A program made the position numbers and the translations under genes. The notes beneath the pieces were generated by a model that worked only from the letters and a program-made list of their open reading frames with translations, searched no databases and was not told the origin of the DNA. From Nymphaea colorata (Eukaryota; Streptophyta; Magnoliopsida; Nymphaeales; Nymphaeaceae), in NCBI RefSeq assembly GCF_008831285.2, contig NW_022204507.1, positions 3,342,452-3,406,451 on the forward strand: a DNA stretch of 64,000 nt. The letters run 5' to 3'. The first letter of the stretch is position 1. Every line of letters starts with the position of its first letter. Below are positions 60,325-64,000 of the stretch, piece by piece.

Positions 60325-60890
60325 ATGCCTGACCCCGTTGCCCCACACCTGCACTGGTACCTGCACACTTGTGACTTGGTGCTTGTTACTTCGAAGGTTG
60401 ATGTGCATGTGGCCTACCTGCACTTGCACCTACACACATGTGCCTTGGTTCGTGTTTCTTAGAAGGCTGATGTGCGTGTGCCCCACCTGAACTTCCACCT
60501 CCATCCGTGTGACTTTGTTTCTTAGGAGGCTGCTTAGAAGACTGATGAACACTTGCCCCAGCCCCACCTGTACTTGCACCTGCATCGGTATTACTTGGTT
60601 CATGTTTCTCAAAAGTCTTCTTGGAAGGCTGATCTGCAACTTTGGTAGGACGTGGAGGTGGAGGTGTGGGTGGAGGAGGAGTTGGTTGTTGACCACTTTC
60701 CTGCAACAGGTAATATCACATTTGAACACTTTTGGGAGCAGAAATTCTGTTAAGGAAAAAAAGAATGAAGTTTTGCATACTTTAGGTCCATCGTATTTCA
60801 TTTCTATCGTAATTGTACCTGCAGTTCTCCTTGTTCGGTCTCCATTAGAGAGAGCAATAACCAAGTCTTATTTCAAGTCAATGATTCTGC
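60325..60890 (-). pseudogene. Broken gene piece: acidic/basic exon plus proline- and histidine-rich repeat exon
   Basis: On the minus strand an exon-like stretch reads IIDLK-stop-DLVIALSNGD and GTITIEMKYDGPK, ending at a donor AAA|GTATGC (about 60794). After a short intron, CTGTTGCAG (about 60704) opens an exon reading ESGQQPTPPPPTPPPPRPT. It continues with three to four imperfect repeats of about 21-28 residues around PSKKHEPxxxxxGASxGGAHAHQ. The last full frame stops at 60386, but a further repeat remains readable to about 60325, so the stop is inside the repeat array. An in-frame TAA lies in the first exon. I do not recognise the protein. The two internal stops argue for a pseudogene. Confidence 0.5.
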
Positions 60891-61188
60891 AAAACATGTG
60901 AGCAATAAGCATATCAAAATCTTGTAGGTAGTCCTATTGTTTGCTACAAAAATGACCTGCCTGCACGTCGTCTTCTTGTGTTCCTATGAAACACAACATA
61001 CAAAACAAGAACAAACATACACTAATCCAGCACTTGTTTCTACAAGTGGTCACAAGGCATGACACAAGGCAGCAAAGATTGAGCACACGACAAAAAATCT
61101 TTAAGCACACTTGAAAGCCTTTCTCACACACTTTTGGCTGACCCAAAGGGCCAATATATATGCATGACAAAAAAAACTGAAAAATAAG
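60891..61188. other. Non-coding stretch
   Basis: Nothing assigned. Confidence 0.45.
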
Positions 61189-61260
61189 TGACATGACTCT
61201 TGGTGATTCCACTATAGCCATAATTGACATGACTCTTGGTGATTCCACTATGGTTATAAT
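61189..61260. repeat. 36 bp tandem duplication, two units
   Basis: TGACATGACTCTTGGTGATT followed by CCACTATAGCCATAAT, repeated once with three differences (CCACTATGGTTATAAT). Recent local duplication. Confidence 0.9.
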
Positions 61261-63010
61261 TGACATATGCATTAAAAACAAAAAACTAAAAATTAAAATA
61301 GGCAAGGTGAAGGGGCACTTGTCATACGATGGAATTATTGGGGAACCCAAAAGTTGAACCCTTCACCTTCTTCATAAAAACAGCTGCACACGTTTTAATT
61401 TTTTGCATTAACTTTCATCACATATTCCCCATTGTGCATAGGAGTGCAAGTGTTCTATTAATTTGCTTTTGCTTTAGAAAGTGTTCTTGAGCACCCGAAA
61501 ATGTGGATCTCATGTCAGCATTCTAATCTTCAAATTTTGCATGTTTAAAAATTGGGTTTCCAGTGGAAATTAGCTATTGGAGAATCTGTAACCATCTGGC
61601 TTGATAGTGAGATCATATTTGGCCCCCAATTGCTTTCACTGGCTATAAGATCATCCAGTGAACAAGACTATGAATCAAAAGGAGTATTTTCCTCATGTTT
61701 GCAGAAGTTTGAGAATAGGAGTTTCACAAGTACCACACCCCAAATCATTATCTTTTTCAAATAATTTAAAATTTTGTCCTGCACATGACCTACAAAGGAT
61801 ATGAATATTTGGGAAATCCTGGACACTTGTCAGTTTGCCAAATCAATTTTTGACGCATATTTCTTTCAATTGCATAAATATGCGATTGAGATATCAGAGA
61901 TTGGTTTTGGTTCATTTTTTTAGCACCACATTGTACTCCAAGCCTATTGTGAAATTCTGATGCTCACCCTCAATTACATGATGTCTGAAATGAGCCAATA
62001 TCAAATAAGACACACTTTAGGGGATGTGGCATAGGCAGACGAGCCATAAGAGCTAGGCAGGTGGATAAAGGTTCCAAATCCCTGCCCATCCTGGAGACTG
62101 GGGAAGGACCATTTTATGGACTTCAGAAAGTGGGATGTAAATGGTTAGGGATATTCCTTTAAGAATAGTTGGTAAACTCGTGAATCAGATTCAAATAACT
62201 TGAAGATTGGTTTTCTGGTCAAAGTGTTGACTCGGTAATTCGGATGGGTTGGATTATAAATTTTTATACTACATTTTTTCTATAAGTACATGAAGAAAGT
62301 AAGTCTCTCAGGACTCCATGTTTGACTTCTTCCAGCTAAAATTGAATGACATGGAATATGAGTATTTGTACATACTTAGTAACTTAAGAAATAACATTTA
62401 GTATTTAGCAATGCATGATGCAATTAGGTGACAATCCCAACAGACTCGGCAAGCCCCAACTCCTGACCTCGTAAATGGATGCAGAAATATTTAGTATTTA
62501 TTTGTACATGACTCCAATCGGTGAGAGGGAGTTACATGCAAGGCTTGGCATGGTGTACAGCTTTTAGGGCACGACAATTGTACCCCTGGCCTAGTTTTGT
62601 GAGTGCATGTCGTGCACATGAACTTATATACAATGCAAATGTGTAAAGACCTGTGCAAATAACCAGCTTCACTAGCGATTATCTCCTTGATTTCATTCTT
62701 CACACCAAGGCCCTGTCTAGATATGTTCAGAAATCTATATATATCGATATTTTGGCTATTTATATTCGCAGTAGATTTATAATGACGAAATATGCTCATA
62801 TATGCTTTATTAATTGAAACCTCTCGTCTACGTAAACCAGTGGAAGTTCTCGTTCAGCATTGTCAAGCGAGCACCTGCATGATGCAGGAAAACAAAAATT
62901 ACAATTTGCAAGATGAAGTTCTGAAGCGTGAAGGGAGCAGTGGAAGAACTCAGATCAATGATGCTTACGTTACAGGAGGAAATTCAGCGAATAGCTGCTT
63001 TTTTTGCCAC
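61261..63010. other. AT-rich stretch without supported gene
   Basis: The plus-strand frame 61552-61764 (WKLAIGESVTIWLDSEI) is weakly reminiscent of a LINE segment but was not accepted. Nothing else is seen. The plus-strand frame 62792-63184 is antisense to the exon candidate at 63011-63132. Confidence 0.4.
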
Positions 63011-63132
63011 CTATTGGGGACTGAAACCTTGATTTCTCGAACGCCTGTGACAAGGATAACGTCATCAAATGGCTCTATAATGGTTGGATTGTTAACGTCT
63101 GAATCCACAAGCTCAAAACAGTTAGGACCATT
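63011..63132 (-). CDS. Candidate internal exon, unidentified protein
   Basis: 122 nt on the minus strand between an acceptor (GTAAGCAG before 63132) and a donor (AATAG|GTGGCA at 63011). It reads NGPNCFELVDSDVNNPTIIE and DDVILVTGVREIKVSVPN, a regular hydrophobic/acidic pattern suggestive of beta strands and a real protein. The gene could extend right, outside the window. I do not recognise the family. Confidence 0.4.
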
Positions 63133-64000
63133 CTGCTTACGCATATCCAACAGTTATCAAACTCCACATATACGCGATAACTGAATAGCGATAAACTTGT
63201 TCTTTTGGCTGCCAGGTCAACCTATTAACTACGCGGTAAAACGAGTGCTAGCATGAGCTGTTCAGAACAGCAGTATACCGGTTCACAACCTAAACAATAA
63301 GTTTCACAATTGAATCCAAAACATTCTACCTTCTATTAACTATGCTTTATTTATAGTTAATTTGATGGATGAGAAAGGAAAATGTCTATAAATTGAATCC
63401 TTCCAAGATCATCATCATACTTGTTAGAATATAAGTGGAATAACCATATCAGAAATGGATGAAACAGACGAAGATAGAGAGGGGCTCTGTTGAGCTTTCT
63501 GAGTCAAACCTAACTGGGTCAGAACTGGATGGATTTTGCACTCGAGCAAGATGGTGGTCAATCCTGCACCTCGTAAAATGGTGTGAATATCTCAGGATTT
63601 CACTCTCGCATCCAGAATTAGGTGCATAACTATATAAGATAACTGAGTCCAGTAAATATATGGATCTCCAACAACTGTTTGAGTATCATCACATACATTT
63701 CTCTAGGGCCTTTCCACTTTCCCGGCTAGTGTGCTATTGAGATTTACCTACAGTCTATAGCTGTTCTTGCTCAGATTGGTTGCAATTAAAAGACTCTATC
63801 AGAATGTGACACACACCATGAATTTGACCAGATTATATTTACAATAGTCAGTCTGCAACACAAGTGAAGGCATTGAAAAAGGAAAACCAAGAACCTAAGA
63901 CAATAAGCACCTAAACAACCCATGCCACAATGAAAGCAAAACTAAACATGACACTATGCAGGAAACCATTAAAGCGGAAAACAATTGCCCAACTCAACAA
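63133..64000. other. Non-coding stretch at the window edge
   Basis: No further exon of the candidate above is recognised. AT-rich, featureless. Confidence 0.45.

Noticed and set aside
61552-61764. Possible LINE fragment (WKLAIGESVTIWLDSEI)
   Set aside because: Only one weak motif and no neighbouring RT or zf-RVT sequence; not enough to call.

Overview
The window is AT-rich plant nuclear DNA from a flowering plant. The evidence is plant-type spliced gene pieces (JMJ14-like demethylase, SEC16/MAG5, GH2 beta-galactosidase, carboxylesterase), Ty1/Copia elements with tRNA-iMet type primer sites, hAT and Harbinger-like MITEs, and a nuclear insertion of plant mitochondrial DNA carrying part of nad5. 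The species cannot be named from the sequence. I found no complete, intact cellular protein-coding gene. The window reads as an intergenic, transposon-rich region full of gene fragments. A run of 100 N (46466-46565) marks an assembly gap.

Layout. 1-5 kb: AT-rich DNA with a 1.2 kb TA-microsatellite block, an unidentified exon candidate, and one well-preserved exon of a GH2 beta-galactosidase on the minus strand. 4.9-16 kb: two dispersed repeat families (R1 at 4.9 and 21.6 kb; R2 at 6.2 and 14.3 kb), a broken SEC16 5' end, a 1.3 kb tandem duplication containing a possible SEC16 leader exon, and a broken carboxylesterase. 16-22 kb: repeat family R3 copy a, and a Copia RNase H remnant. 24.4-29.1 kb: a badly decayed plus-strand Copia followed by a 3 kb JMJ14-like pseudogene that keeps its introns. 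30.6-31.6 kb: mitochondrial insertion. 32-35 kb: purine tract, R3 copy b and a LINE 3' end. 35-42 kb: nearly empty AT-rich DNA with a degenerate tandem repeat and one GC-richer stretch.

42.1-46.5 kb: a Copia element on the minus strand with near-identical LTRs, no recognisable gag, and a GGC-rich leader. 48.7-49.1 kb: a hAT MITE. 51.0-57.2 kb: two older minus-strand Copia bodies meeting at one LTR; a 417 bp hAT-like MITE with an 8 bp target duplication sits in the first. 57.4-60.9 kb: a possible plastid-protein exon, a Harbinger-like MITE, a 993 bp hAT-type element with a perfect 8 bp target duplication, and a broken proline/histidine-rich gene. 61-64 kb: one candidate exon only.

The genes do not form a working system. 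Notable points are the variety of host gene fragments, the young Copia whose frame breaks and LTR differences often fall at short homopolymers (possible sequencing error), and several non-autonomous elements with readable ends. Similarities to protein families are from memory of conserved motifs; no database search was run.
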